Part shown: positions 24,257-32,973 of the stretch, in pieces
Layout: each line of letters begins with the position of its first letter
Position numbering within the stretch: the stretch's first letter is position 1
Assembly (NCBI GenBank): GCA_963771655.1
Contig: CAVYUG010000006.1
Span: 248,001-312,000 of the forward strand
Direction of reading: 5' to 3'
DNA length: 64,000 nt
Source: JAWVFM01 sp963771655
Lineage (GTDB): Bacteria > Actinomycetota > Thermoleophilia > Solirubrobacterales > 70-9
Notes under the pieces: generated by a model
Seen by the model: the letters and a program-made list of their open reading frames with translations, nothing else
Databases searched by the model: none
What the model was told of the DNA's origin: nothing
Made by a program: the position numbers and the translations under genes

Positions 24257-25021
24257 GTAAAGCGCGCCCAGGTCATCTCGTTCGCCAACCAGAAGGGCGG
24301 CGTCGCGAAGACGACCTCCACGTTGAACCTCGCCGTGGCGTTCGCCGAGTCCGGTCACGACGTGCTCTGCGTCGACCTCGACCCTCAGGGGAACCTGACG
24401 ATGAGCCAGGGAGTGGACCCCGACCGAGTCGAGAAGTCGATGTACGACGTGCTCGTCCACCACATCCCGATCCGCGAGGTCATCGCGGAGCGGGAGATCG
24501 ACATCGCGGTGGCGTCGATCGACCTCGCGGGCGCCGAGATCGCGATGAGCACGCAGATCGGCCGTGAGCGCTCGCTCGAGAAGGCGCTCTCCGCGGTGGC
24601 CGACGACTACGACTTCGTCTGCATCGACACGCCGCCGAGCCTCGGTCTTCTGACCATCAACGCGCTCACTGCCTCGGACAAGGTGATCGTTCCGGTCCAG
24701 TGCGAGTACCTGTCGATGCGCGGGCTCGTCCAGCTCCAGAACACGCTGGAGATGATCCAGGAAAACCTCAACCCGCACGTCAAGATCGAGGGCATCCTCC
24801 CGACGATGCTCGATTCCCGGACAGTCCATGCGAAGGAGGCGGTGGAGATCCTCGAGGAGAACTTCGGCGAGCTCGTCTTCAAGTCCCGCATCCGCAAGGC
24901 GATCAAGTTCGCCGAGGCCCCGGTGAGGGGCTCGAGCGTCCTGAAGTACGATCCGAAGGGGAACGCGGCGAACTACTACCGCGATCTGGCGAAGGAGGTC
25001 TTGGAAGATGGCGCGTCCTAA
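24257..25021 (+). CDS. parA: ParA/Soj-family ATPase in front of ftsZ
   Basis: A cytoplasmic P-loop ATPase, about 254 residues from the first conserved residue. Deviant Walker A: VISFANQKGGVAKTTSTLNLAVAFAESG; then VLCVDLDPQGNLTMSQG, DFVCIDTPPSLGLLTINALTASDKVIVPVQCEYLSMRGL and the RIRKAIKFAEAP C-terminal motif, all of the classical chromosomal ParA/Soj type. No ATG, GTG or TTG precedes the P-loop in this frame (a TTG at 24323 would cut it), so translation probably begins in the broken extension upstream. It overlaps ftsZ by 14 nt and no parB lies nearby, so placing the division ring is a more likely job than plasmid-type partition (inference). Confidence 0.85.
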   Translation, partial: VKRAQVISFANQKGGVAKTTSTLNLAVAFAESGHDVLCVDLDPQGNLTMSQGVDPDRVEKSMYDVLVHHIPIREVIAEREIDIAVASIDLAGAEIAMSTQIGRERSLEKALSAVADDYDFVCIDTPPSLGLLTINALTASDKVIVPVQCEYLSMRGLVQLQNTLEMIQENLNPHVKIEGILPTMLDSRTVHAKEAVEILEENFGELVFKSRIRKAIKFAEAPVRGSSVLKYDPKGNAANYYRDLAKEVLEDGAS

Positions 25022-26507
25022 GCGGGCCAGCATGCGCGAGGGCCCTCTGGCGGACCTCTTCCGCTCGACCACTCCTCCCGACGAGGACCAGCCGACAACG
25101 CAGCAGCCGGCGGTCGAGGAGGACACCGGCGCGCTCCGGCAGCCGCCCTCGCCCTCCGAGCCTGCCGCCCCCGCCTCGCAGTCTCCGGCGTTCTACGACC
25201 AGAGCGAGGAGGAGCCCGTCGCGCCGTCCGACCCGCCCGCACAGGACCCCGAGGTGCGCGCCTACCGGACAGAGGCGCCGGGAGTCGAGCGTGCCGTCGG
25301 GGACCCGAAGGACCGAATCTCCCGCATCTTCACGGACGAGCCGCCCGACCCGGGCCCACCGGCCTACGGCCGCGAGGAGCCCAGCCCCTACGACCCGCCG
25401 TCCGGGCCCCCGCGGCCTCACGAGCCGGTGATCCGTGTGGTCGGCGTGGGCGGCGCCGGCGTCAACGCGGTCAACCGGATGGTCGACGCGCAGATCCCCG
25501 GGGTCGAGTTCATGGCCATCAACACCGACCTTCAGTCGCTTCAGCAGTCGAGCGCCGACGTGACCGTGCACCTCGGAAGCGGGGTCACGCGCGGGCTCGG
25601 CGCGGGCTCGGACCCCGAGCTCGGCTACAAGGCCGCGTTCGCCGAGCAGGACAAGATCAAGCGTCTCCTGAAGGGCTCGGACATGGTCTTCGTCACCGCC
25701 GGGGTTGGCGGTGGGACGGGCACCGGTGCCGCCCCCGTGCTCGCGCGGCTCGCGCGCGACGTCGGCTCGCTCACGGTCGGCATCGTCACCAAGCCGTTCC
25801 GCTTCGAGGGCACCCGCCGGGCGGGGCAGGCCGAGAAGGGGATCGAGGCGCTCGCCCAGGAGGTGGACACGCTCATCGTCGTCCCGAACGAGCGCCTGCT
25901 GACGGTGCTCGCCCGCACCACGAGCATGGTCGAGGCCTTCCACGTGGCCGACGACGTGCTCCGCCAGGGCGTCCAGGGCATCTCGGAGCTCATCACCCTC
26001 CCGGGCCTCATCAACCTCGATTTCGCGGACGTGCGAACGACCATGCGCGACGCCGGCCAGGCGCTTCTCGGCATCGGAATGGGCACCGGCGAGAGCCGGG
26101 CGAGCCACGCAGCCGAGCGAGCGATCTCGTCGCCTCTGCTCGAGACCTCGGTTGACGGGGCGCGATCGATCCTTCTGTCGGTCACCGGCGGGCCCGACCT
26201 CAGCCTCCTCGAGGTGAACGACGCCGCCAAGGTCGTGCACGAGGCCGCGCATCCGGACGCGAACATCATCTTCGGCGCGAACATCGACGACGGCCTCACC
26301 GATCAGGTGTGGGTCACCGTCATCGCCACCCGGTTCGACGGGCGCGCCCGTCGCGCCGACGGCAACGGCGGTCAGGCCAAACGGGTGCCGGGCACGACGA
26401 CGGCCGCGACCCGCCGCCCAGCCGATCGCCGGGCCGGCACGGCGAAGAGCTTCGAGTCGCAGCCCCGGGACCTGAACGTCGAGGTCCCCGAGTTCCTTCC
26501 GAACTAG
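25008..26507 (+). CDS. ftsZ: cell division protein FtsZ with long N-terminal extension
   Basis: Tubulin-like GTPase that forms the division ring. The core begins at residue 141 (VIRVVGVGGAGVNAVNRM); the GTP signature VGGGTGTGAAPVLA, the synergy (T7) loop LINLDFADVRTTMRDAGQALLGIG and the C-terminal peptide DLNVEVPEFLPN are all present. The first 140 residues are unusual for FtsZ: a basic head (MARPKRASMREGPLADLFRS), a Pro/Glu/Gln-rich disordered stretch, and a short conserved-looking segment DRISRIFTDEPPDP. Total 499 residues versus about 350-400 normally. The ATG at 25008 overlaps the parA end by 14 nt, so translation is coupled. It lies outside any mur/fts cluster visible here. Confidence 0.92.
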   Translation: MARPKRASMREGPLADLFRSTTPPDEDQPTTQQPAVEEDTGALRQPPSPSEPAAPASQSPAFYDQSEEEPVAPSDPPAQDPEVRAYRTEAPGVERAVGDPKDRISRIFTDEPPDPGPPAYGREEPSPYDPPSGPPRPHEPVIRVVGVGGAGVNAVNRMVDAQIPGVEFMAINTDLQSLQQSSADVTVHLGSGVTRGLGAGSDPELGYKAAFAEQDKIKRLLKGSDMVFVTAGVGGGTGTGAAPVLARLARDVGSLTVGIVTKPFRFEGTRRAGQAEKGIEALAQEVDTLIVVPNERLLTVLARTTSMVEAFHVADDVLRQGVQGISELITLPGLINLDFADVRTTMRDAGQALLGIGMGTGESRASHAAERAISSPLLETSVDGARSILLSVTGGPDLSLLEVNDAAKVVHEAAHPDANIIFGANIDDGLTDQVWVTVIATRFDGRARRADGNGGQAKRVPGTTTAATRRPADRRAGTAKSFESQPRDLNVEVPEFLPN

Positions 26508-26530
26508 CGCTGCCTCGGCTCGGGTTTGGG

Positions 26531-26630
26531 CAGCGAGGGGGCCGCCCGGGCCGTTTGGCGACGTTTGGGACTTGAGGCCGCCCATAGCCGGCTCGAAGTC
26601 ACAAACGGCCTCAAGAGCCTCCCCTCGCTG
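26531..26630. repeat. about 100-bp foldback element (copy 2)
   Basis: Outer arms CAGCGAGGGG (26531-26540) and CCCCTCGCTG (26621-26630) are perfect complements. CTTGAGGCCG (26571-26580) pairs with CGGCCTCAAG (26606-26615), and GTTTGGGACTTGAG (26563-26576) can instead pair imperfectly with 26592-26606. Its reverse complement shares a core (GCCGGCTATGGGCGGCCTCA) with the element at 5255-5360. It fills the gap between ftsZ and ggt and may end the parA-ftsZ transcript. Confidence 0.65.
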
Positions 26631-26658
26631 ACCCGTCGTTCGTCCTTAGGCTAGGCCC

Positions 26659-28162
26659 ATGAGCGCACGAGGCGCAGTGGCAGCCGGCCATCCCCTGACC
26701 GCTGAGGCGGGCGCGCGCGTCCTTCGTGAGGGCGGCAACGCCGTCGACGCCGCGGTTGCCTCGGTCCTCACCTCGTTCGTCGCCGAGAGCCCCCTGACGG
26801 GGCTCGGGGCGGGCGGCTTCATGCTCGTCCATACGGCCGACGAGGACGTGCTGATCGACTTCTTCGTCGGCGTGCCCGGTTCACGGGGGAGTCGAGCGGA
26901 CGTCGGAGCTCGTGCCGGTCGAGATCCTCTTCGACGGCAACCCGCAGATCTTCAACATCGGCGCGGCCTCTTGCGGGGTGCCCGGGACGGCCGCGGGGCT
27001 CTGGAGAGTCCTCGAGCGGTTCGGCTCGGCTCCGATGCCGGAGCTCGCGGCTGGGCCCGCCCGTCTCGCGCGCGAGGGAGTCACCGTCAACAGGCAGCAG
27101 TCCTACCTACACGAGCTTCTGACGCCGATCCTCACCGAGTACGACGAGTGCCGCGCGCTCTATGCCCCCGACGGCGACATCCTCCGCGAGGGTGACGTGT
27201 TCAGCTTCCCGGCGCTCGGGGACGCCCTGGAGCGATACGCGAAGGAGGGCCCGGAGGCGATCTACGCGGGCGACGTGGCGACGGCGATCTGCGGCCGGGT
27301 GCGGGACGGTGGCGGCACCCTCACCGAAGAGGATCTCGCCGCGTACGAGCCGGTCGACCGCGAGCCCGTCCACGCCTTCTTTCGCGGGCGCGACATCCTC
27401 TCGAACCCGCCTCCGTCCGCCGGCGGGGTGCTGATCGCGTTCGCGCTCGCCGTGCTGGAGCGCGCGGGGTCCGCGGGGATCGAGCAGATCGTCGCGGCCA
27501 TGGAGGAGGCGCAGGCGCTGCGGACGGAGGAGTTCCACCGCGGTCTCTACGAGGTGGGCTTTGCCGCCGAGCTCCTCCGCGCCGAGCGGATCGTCGCAGC
27601 GGCGGACCGCGTTGGATCGACGACCCACATCTCGGCCCTCGACGCGGGCGGCAGCTGCGCGAGCGTCACCTGCTCGAACGGCACCGGTTCCGGCATCGTC
27701 ATCCCGGGCACGGGCGTGCACGTCAACAACATGCTCGGAGAGGAGGACCTGAACCCGCTCGGCTTCCACGCGCTCGAGACCGGCCTGCGCCTGCCCTCGA
27801 TGATGGCGCCGTCGGTCGTGCTGCGGGAAGGCGAGGTGGAGATGGTCCTCGGCAGCGGAGGGTCGAACCGGATTCGCTCGGCCATCCTGCAGGCGATCGT
27901 CCGGCTTATCGTCGACGAGGAATGGGCGCAGGACGCGGTGTCCGCCCCGCGCGTCCACTTCGAGGCGGGCGTGGTTCAGGCCGAGCCCGGCGTCGACGAG
28001 GCGGCGCTCGGCCGCCTCGAGTCGCGCGGCTATTCCGTCAATCGCTGGGAGCGGGAGAACTGGTTCTTCGGCGGCGTGCATGCCGTCGCCCGTGATCCCG
28101 AGACCGGCGCCGTCGGCGGCGGCGGCGATCCGCGCCGCGGCGGGGCGGTGGCGCTCGCGTGA
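26659..28162 (+). pseudogene. ggt: gamma-glutamyltransferase, frameshifted near residue 75
   Basis: Ggt cleaves the gamma-glutamyl bond of glutathione-like thiols and transfers or hydrolyses it; it self-cleaves before a Thr nucleophile. Frame one (ATG 26659) gives HPLTAEAGARVLREGGNAVDAAVASVLTSFVAESPLTGLGAGGFMLV, as in the family, to about 26880; sense then continues one frame over (GVERTSELVPVEILFDG, FNIGAASCGVPGTAAGLW) to 28162. The nucleophile region STTHISALDAGGSCASVTCSNGTGSG is intact. The shift maps to a run of five G at about 26885, a typical homopolymer error site, so the gene may be whole in the organism. No signal peptide is visible. TAGGCT (26647-26652) ends 6 nt before the ATG. Confidence 0.8.
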
Positions 28163-29277
28163 TCGACTTCGAGGGCGAGGGGCTCTTGAAGGGCACCCGT
28201 GGTCAGGCGCGGGAGGCGCGCCGCCAGCTGCTCGAGGAGCTCTCCGACGATGGCGTCCCCTTGGACGAGCTCCGCCGCGCGGTCGCGGAGGACCGCCTGG
28301 CGCTGGTTCCCGTCGAGCACTTCCTGGAGGGGGGAGAGCGGAGGTACACGCTCAGGGAGATCTCCGAGGAGGCCGGAGTCGACCTTGAGCTGCTGCTGCG
28401 CCTACGGCAGGCGATCGCGTTGCCGCGACCGGACCCTGACGAGCGGCGCGGCACCGAGGAGGACCTCGAGGCGGCGCGGCGGATGCGCCGCGTGCTCGAC
28501 GCCGGGCTCTCCCCCGAGCCCGTGATCGAGAACTCCCGCGTTCTCGGTCTCGCGATGTCTCAGGTCGCAGCCTCGGCGAACGCGCTCGTCGGCGACGCGA
28601 TGCTCCAGCCCGGCGACACCGAGCTGGAGGCGGCGCATCGCTATCTCGATGCAGCCCGCGCGCTGCAGCCGGTCCTGGGCCCCGCGCTGGTGTGGGCCGT
28701 CAACCTGCACCTCCGTGAGCAGATTCGCCAGTCGGTCCTCTCGAGCTCGCAGCTCGCCGAGGGCCGGCTCGCCGGCGCCCAAGAGGTGACCGCGTGCTTC
28801 GCCGATCTCGTCGACTTCACACGCCTTGGGCAGAGCCTCGACCACAAGGAGCTCACCGAGGTCACCAACAGGCTCGGCGAGCTCGCCCGCGGCGTCGCGG
28901 AACCGCCGATTCGGCTCGTGAAGATGATCGGCGATGCCGCGATGCTCGTCTCGGCCGATAACGACGCCCTGATCGGCGCCGCCCTCGAGCTCGTGGCGGC
29001 GGCTTCGGGGGAGGGCCGCGATTTTCCCGCGTTGCGGGCGGGGCTTGCACGGGGGGAGGCCGTGTCGCGTGGAGGCGACTGGTACGGACATCCCGTCAAC
29101 CTCGCGAGCCGTATCACCGACTTCGCCTATCCCGAGAGCGTCCTCTGCTCCGAGGAGGTTCGCGACGCGGCGAGCGACGGCTACCGGTGGTCGTTCGCCG
29201 GTGAGCGGCGTCTGAAGGGGATCTCAGGCGGAGTGAAGCTCTTCCGCGCGCGCCCGCCGCAGGGCGGCGGCTCCTAG
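28159..29277 (+). CDS. class III adenylate cyclase with N-terminal regulatory domain
   Basis: A 372-residue cytoplasmic cyclase resembling M. tuberculosis Rv1264. Residues 1-200 are a helical regulatory region (YTLREISEEAGVDLELLLRLRQA; in Rv1264 it inhibits at neutral pH). The catalytic domain, 208-365, has the first metal Asp in VTACFADLVDFTRLG, the second in VKMIGDAAMLVS, and the transition-state Asn and Arg in HPVNLASRITDF. All needed residues are seen, so a homodimer making cAMP is expected. The GTG at 28159 overlaps the ggt stop by 4 nt (GTGA). The stop shares CTAG with the convergent GerW-like gene. Confidence 0.88.
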   Translation: MIDFEGEGLLKGTRGQAREARRQLLEELSDDGVPLDELRRAVAEDRLALVPVEHFLEGGERRYTLREISEEAGVDLELLLRLRQAIALPRPDPDERRGTEEDLEAARRMRRVLDAGLSPEPVIENSRVLGLAMSQVAASANALVGDAMLQPGDTELEAAHRYLDAARALQPVLGPALVWAVNLHLREQIRQSVLSSSQLAEGRLAGAQEVTACFADLVDFTRLGQSLDHKELTEVTNRLGELARGVAEPPIRLVKMIGDAAMLVSADNDALIGAALELVAAASGEGRDFPALRAGLARGEAVSRGGDWYGHPVNLASRITDFAYPESVLCSEEVRDAASDGYRWSFAGERRLKGISGGVKLFRARPPQGGGS

Positions 29278-29675
29278 CGCCGGCGGCGCTTGCGCTCGCG
29301 GGCCCACGCGACGGCGCCCTTCGCGGCCGCCCCGGCCAGCCCGCGGACGAGCGACACCGGCTCGATGATCCGGCGAAATCGCGTCCCTTCAGGGCCGATC
29401 TCGATGAAGCCGACCGGCGCCGCGGAGACCCAGCCTCCGAGGCCGCCGCCGGTGCCCTTTCCCTTCGACTCCGCCGGGTCCTGCGCCCCCTCGGCGTTAC
29501 CCCAACCGCCGCCGCCGGCCGCCTCGACGCTCGCGACGGGAATCACGGTGCGGCCGTTGGCCTTGACGGGCTCGCCGTAGCAGAGCCGGGCCCCGGTGGC
29601 CCGAAGCGCCATCTCCCACGGGGTCAGCTTGCGGTCGGCCAGAGAGCCTTCGGCGACTTCGTCGGCCTTCGTCAT
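29274..29675 (-). CDS. GerW/YtfJ-family protein
   Basis: A 133-residue protein of the GerW (YtfJ) family: VIPVASVEAAGGGGWGN, then a Gly-rich segment KGKGTGGGLGGW and VSAAPVGFIEIGPEGTRF are its core. In Bacillus the protein acts in spore germination; in non-sporulating actinobacteria its role is unknown. A basic tail (AWARERKRRRR) follows. The ATG at 29675 is preferred over the one at 29684: TAGGAT (29688-29683) overlaps the latter and ends 7 nt before the former. Confidence 0.75.
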   Translation of the reverse strand: MTKADEVAEGSLADRKLTPWEMALRATGARLCYGEPVKANGRTVIPVASVEAAGGGGWGNAEGAQDPAESKGKGTGGGLGGWVSAAPVGFIEIGPEGTRFRRIIEPVSLVRGLAGAAAKGAVAWARERKRRRR

Positions 29676-29762
29676 CGGCGCCATCCTAAGCGGCCGCGCG
29701 TAACGCGACGCGCGTTCGATCGACTTCGCGGCGATCAGGAGGCTCGCGGGGCCCTTTTGGAG

Positions 29763-30692
29763 CTAAGCCTCCTCAAGCGGCGCCTTGACCGCCGAGAGCA
29801 CGAGGTTGTAGAAGAGGCTGGGCGGGAGCCTCGGCTCGAGCACCGCGGAATCGACGCGCTGAAGGGCGAGGTAGCTGCGAAACGCGAACGTCCTCCAGGC
29901 CACCGGCACGCCCTCTGGTTCCGCGCTTCCCTCGAGCGAGCGCATGACCCAGCCGAACGCGTTCGCGAGAAGCTCCTCGCCTCGGATCCGCGGCTCCGTC
30001 AAGCCGGCCGCCTCCACCATCCGCCGCAGATCGACGGGGGCGAAGGAGTGGACGTCGACCTCCCACTCGAGCCCGTGGTCGCCGGCGCAGTCGAGCGAGC
30101 TCTCAACGCGCGCCTCGGCCCCGAGAGCGCGCCGCCAGATCGGGGCGAGGGTCACCCCAAGCCGCTTCGGGAGGACGGCCAGGCGGTCGCCGTAGCGCGA
30201 CGGCTCGCCGCAGAAGGCCACCACGCCGCCGGGACGCAGAACTCGCGCGAACTCGCGGAAGGCTCGCTCCAGGTCGGGGATGTGATGGAGGACCGCGTGT
30301 CCGAAGACGAGATCGAAGCTCTCATCGTCGAACGGCAGCTCCTCGGCCTCGGCGCGCACGGTCCGCACCTCGAGGCCACGCGTGGTCGCCGAGGCCTCCA
30401 GGGCGCCGAGCATCCCCTCCGAGATGTCGGTCGCCGTCGCCTTGGAGATCAGGCCCGCCTGCAGCATGTTGAGCGTGAAGTAGCCGGTGCCGGCGCCGAT
30501 CTCGAGCGCCTCTTCGAACGAGCCGTCGGGCAGGCGGCCGAGCGCCTTGCGCAGCTTCTCGCTCACCTGAGCCTGGCCGACCTCGCCCAGGTCGATGCCC
30601 CACTTGGCGTCGTACTCGGTGGCCGCCAAGTCGTGATAGCGGACGTTTGCGTCCTTGATCTGCTCGGGACTGGCCGTCGGGGCCGCGGGCAT
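29763..30692 (-). CDS. class I SAM-dependent methyltransferase
   Basis: A 309-residue methyltransferase of the Methyltransf_11/25 type: ALEIGAGTGYFTLNML (motif I), RAEAEELPFDDESFDLVFGHAVLHHIPD (motifs II-III) and RVLRPGGVVAFCGEP. The C-terminal third is larger than in small-molecule enzymes and has hydrophobic segments (FYNLVLSAVKAPLEE). Substrate is unknown. TACGAT (30708-30703) lies 10 nt before the ATG. It is divergent from the methyltransferase-GH57-GT4 cluster, so it could share its pathway, but this is only proximity. Confidence 0.8.
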   Translation of the reverse strand: MPAAPTASPEQIKDANVRYHDLAATEYDAKWGIDLGEVGQAQVSEKLRKALGRLPDGSFEEALEIGAGTGYFTLNMLQAGLISKATATDISEGMLGALEASATTRGLEVRTVRAEAEELPFDDESFDLVFGHAVLHHIPDLERAFREFARVLRPGGVVAFCGEPSRYGDRLAVLPKRLGVTLAPIWRRALGAEARVESSLDCAGDHGLEWEVDVHSFAPVDLRRMVEAAGLTEPRIRGEELLANAFGWVMRSLEGSAEPEGVPVAWRTFAFRSYLALQRVDSAVLEPRLPPSLFYNLVLSAVKAPLEEA

Positions 30693-30784
30693 CGGGCCGA
30701 CGATCGTAGCCTTCGCGGGTCTGTAAACAAGGGGCTTTGCCCCGAAAGGAGCGTGTGTGAGGGTGCCGAAGGCGCCCGCGAGTT

Positions 30785-31549
30785 ATGCAGGAAGCCCGGT
30801 ACGTCCAGCGTGACCAGCCCCCCGGAGTGCCCCCGCTCGAGCTGACCGGGGAGAGGACGCTGCCGGACGTCCCGGCGGAGAACTACTGGTACCGGCGGCA
30901 CCTCGCCGTTTACGAGTGGATCGCCGAGCGGGTGCGCGGGCTTCGCGTGGCCGACCTCGCGTGCGGCGAGGGCTACGGGTCGGCCGTCCTCGCCGCGACG
31001 GCAGCGGAGGTCGTCGGCATCGACGCCAACCCCGAGGCGCACGAGCACGCCCGGCTGCGATACGCCCGGCCCGGGCTGAGCTTCGAGCGCGGGCTCGTGG
31101 AGGACGTGCAGGGCCCCTACGACGCGATCGTCTTCCTGCAGACGATCGAGCACGTCCCCGACCCCGGGGAGCTGTGCCGGCGGATCGCCGCCGCCGCGCC
31201 GACGGCGTACATCTCGACCCCGAACCGCCTCACGCTCGCGCCGCCCGGGGCCGAGCGCTCCGGCAATCCTTGGCACGTTCGTGAGTACACGGCCGAGGAG
31301 TACCGCCATCTCCTGGAGCCTCGCTTTGCGGCGGTCGAGGTCCTCGGCCTTCACCACGCGCGGAAACTGCGCCTCCACGAGCTCGCGATCCGCGCGGGCT
31401 GGGACAGGGTGCATCCGGCGCTTCGGATCACGAAGCCGTTTTACGACCGCTTCGTCCCGGCGATATCCGCCTCGGACTTTCAGCTTCGCACCGCGGAGCA
31501 GGCGAGCCTCGATCGCGTGCTCGACTTCGTCGCCGTCTGCCATGTCTGA
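30785..31549 (+). CDS. SAM-dependent methyltransferase of the Rv3030-like polysaccharide cluster
   Basis: A 254-residue class I methyltransferase: VADLACGEGYGSAVLAATAAEVVGID (motif I), VFLQTIEHVPDPGELCRRIA (post-I/III) and STPNRLT. The N-terminus PLELTGERTLPDVPAENYWYRRHLAVYEW is typical of enzymes acting on sugars. Gene order methyltransferase-GH57-GT4 equals M. tuberculosis Rv3030-Rv3031-Rv3032, which make 6-O-methylglucose lipopolysaccharides; by position this would O-methylate glucose residues (inference). It overlaps the next gene by 8 nt. Upstream, GGGGC-ttt-GCCCC (30731-30743) and a second short hairpin may affect expression. Confidence 0.8.
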   Translation: MQEARYVQRDQPPGVPPLELTGERTLPDVPAENYWYRRHLAVYEWIAERVRGLRVADLACGEGYGSAVLAATAAEVVGIDANPEAHEHARLRYARPGLSFERGLVEDVQGPYDAIVFLQTIEHVPDPGELCRRIAAAAPTAYISTPNRLTLAPPGAERSGNPWHVREYTAEEYRHLLEPRFAAVEVLGLHHARKLRLHELAIRAGWDRVHPALRITKPFYDRFVPAISASDFQLRTAEQASLDRVLDFVAVCHV

Positions 31550-32966
31550 GCGCGAGCCGCAGACCGCGGGCGACCTGGCGATCGTCCTGCACTCGCACAT
31601 GCCCTACGTCGAGGGGTTCGGCACCTATCCGTTCGGCGAGGAGTGGCTTCTCGACGCTGTCGCGCGAAGCTATCTGCCGGTGCTCGACGTCGCCGAGCGC
31701 GTGACGATGACGGTGACGCCGGTGCTGGCGGACCAGCTCGAGGCCGCGGGCGTATCGAAGCGCGTCGAGGAGTTCGTGAGGGAGCTGCGGCTCGGCGCCG
31801 CACGGGCCGACGCGGCGGACGTCTCACGAGAGCTGCGGCCGGCGTGCCTCGCCGAGGCGTCGCGTTACGAATCCGCCGCCAGGCGGATCGAGGACCTGGA
31901 CGGCGACCTGCTGGCGGCCTTCGCGGCACCGGCGCGCGACGGCCGGATCGCGTTGATGACCTCCGCGGCGACGCACGCCGTGCTGCCTCTCCTGGCGACC
32001 CGCTCCGGGAGACGCCTCCAAGTCGAGGTGGGAATGCGTTCGCACCGGCGCCGGTTCGGGGAGCCGGCGGGGTTCTGGCTGCCCGAGTGCGCGTACGAGC
32101 CGGGCATCGAGAGCGTGCTGGCCGCCCAGGGGGTCGAGCTCTTCTGCGTCGATCAGAGCGCGCACGAGGGAGGCCTCGCGGCGCTGGCTCCGGTGGCGAC
32201 GCCGGCCGGCCCGGTCGCCGCGACGATCGACTGGGAGGCGGTCTCCTGGCTCTGGTCCCTCAGCGGCTACCCGTCGGACCCCGAGTACGCCGACTTTCAC
32301 CGCAAGTCCCTTCGCGGATGCCGGCCATGGGCGATCGGCGGCGACGCGTACGACCCCGGGGCGGCCTCCGCGCGCGCTCGCGACCAGGCGTCGGAGTTCC
32401 TCGACGCTGTCGCCGCGAGGCTTGACGCCTTCGCCGGGGAACGAGGCGAGCGTGGCCTCCTGACCTTCGCGATCGACACCGAGCTGCTCGGGCACTGGTG
32501 GTGGGAGGGCCCAGGCTGGCTCGAGGAGGTCATTCGGCTGGCGCCGGAGCGCCGCGTCAGGATGCTCACGCTTCCCGCGGCAATCGCCGAGCGTGATCCC
32601 TCCGAGCGCGCGCTCAAGCCGTCGAGCTGGGGCGAGGGCAAGGACCTTCGGACCTGGGACTCGCCACCCGTCGCAGACCTCGCCTGGGCTGCGCGCCGGC
32701 TCGAGCTGCGCACGATCGGCGCCCTCGGCGCCGACGGCATCCCGCGGCCGGCCCGTGAGCGCGCCGTACGCGAGCTCCTCGCCCTACAGGCCAGCGACTG
32801 GGCGTTCCTCGACGGCCGCCGCCAGGCCGGCGACTACCCCTATCAGCGCGCCACCGCCCACGCCAGGGGCGTTCTCGACGCCCTAGACTCCGGCGACCCG
32901 GTCCCCGACGCACGCATGCGAAGCCTCGCGCCCGATCTCAGTCTCGTCCCGCTGCTCGAGCCTTGA
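31542..32966 (+). CDS. GH57-family alpha-glucan branching enzyme (Rv3031-like)
   Basis: A 474-residue glycoside hydrolase 57. It opens with LAIVLHSHMPYVEGFGTYPFGEEWLLDA, standard for GH57 branching enzymes; the nucleophile Glu is in GFWLPECAYEPGIE and the acid/base Asp in LTFAIDTELLGHWWWEG. These enzymes cut and re-form alpha-1,4/1,6 bonds. The family usually has about 520 residues, so it is a little short. The ATG at 31542 overlaps the methyltransferase gene by 8 nt, and the GT4 gene follows after 7 nt: one operon. Role in a methylated glucan is inferred from the Rv3030-3032 order; storage glycogen is the alternative. Confidence 0.85.
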   Translation: MSEREPQTAGDLAIVLHSHMPYVEGFGTYPFGEEWLLDAVARSYLPVLDVAERVTMTVTPVLADQLEAAGVSKRVEEFVRELRLGAARADAADVSRELRPACLAEASRYESAARRIEDLDGDLLAAFAAPARDGRIALMTSAATHAVLPLLATRSGRRLQVEVGMRSHRRRFGEPAGFWLPECAYEPGIESVLAAQGVELFCVDQSAHEGGLAALAPVATPAGPVAATIDWEAVSWLWSLSGYPSDPEYADFHRKSLRGCRPWAIGGDAYDPGAASARARDQASEFLDAVAARLDAFAGERGERGLLTFAIDTELLGHWWWEGPGWLEEVIRLAPERRVRMLTLPAAIAERDPSERALKPSSWGEGKDLRTWDSPPVADLAWAARRLELRTIGALGADGIPRPARERAVRELLALQASDWAFLDGRRQAGDYPYQRATAHARGVLDALDSGDPVPDARMRSLAPDLSLVPLLEP

Positions 32967-32973
32967 CGCCCGC

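Noticed and set aside
24323..25021. ParA starting at TTG 24323
   Set aside because: It would remove the P-loop (KGGVAKTT), without which the ATPase cannot work.
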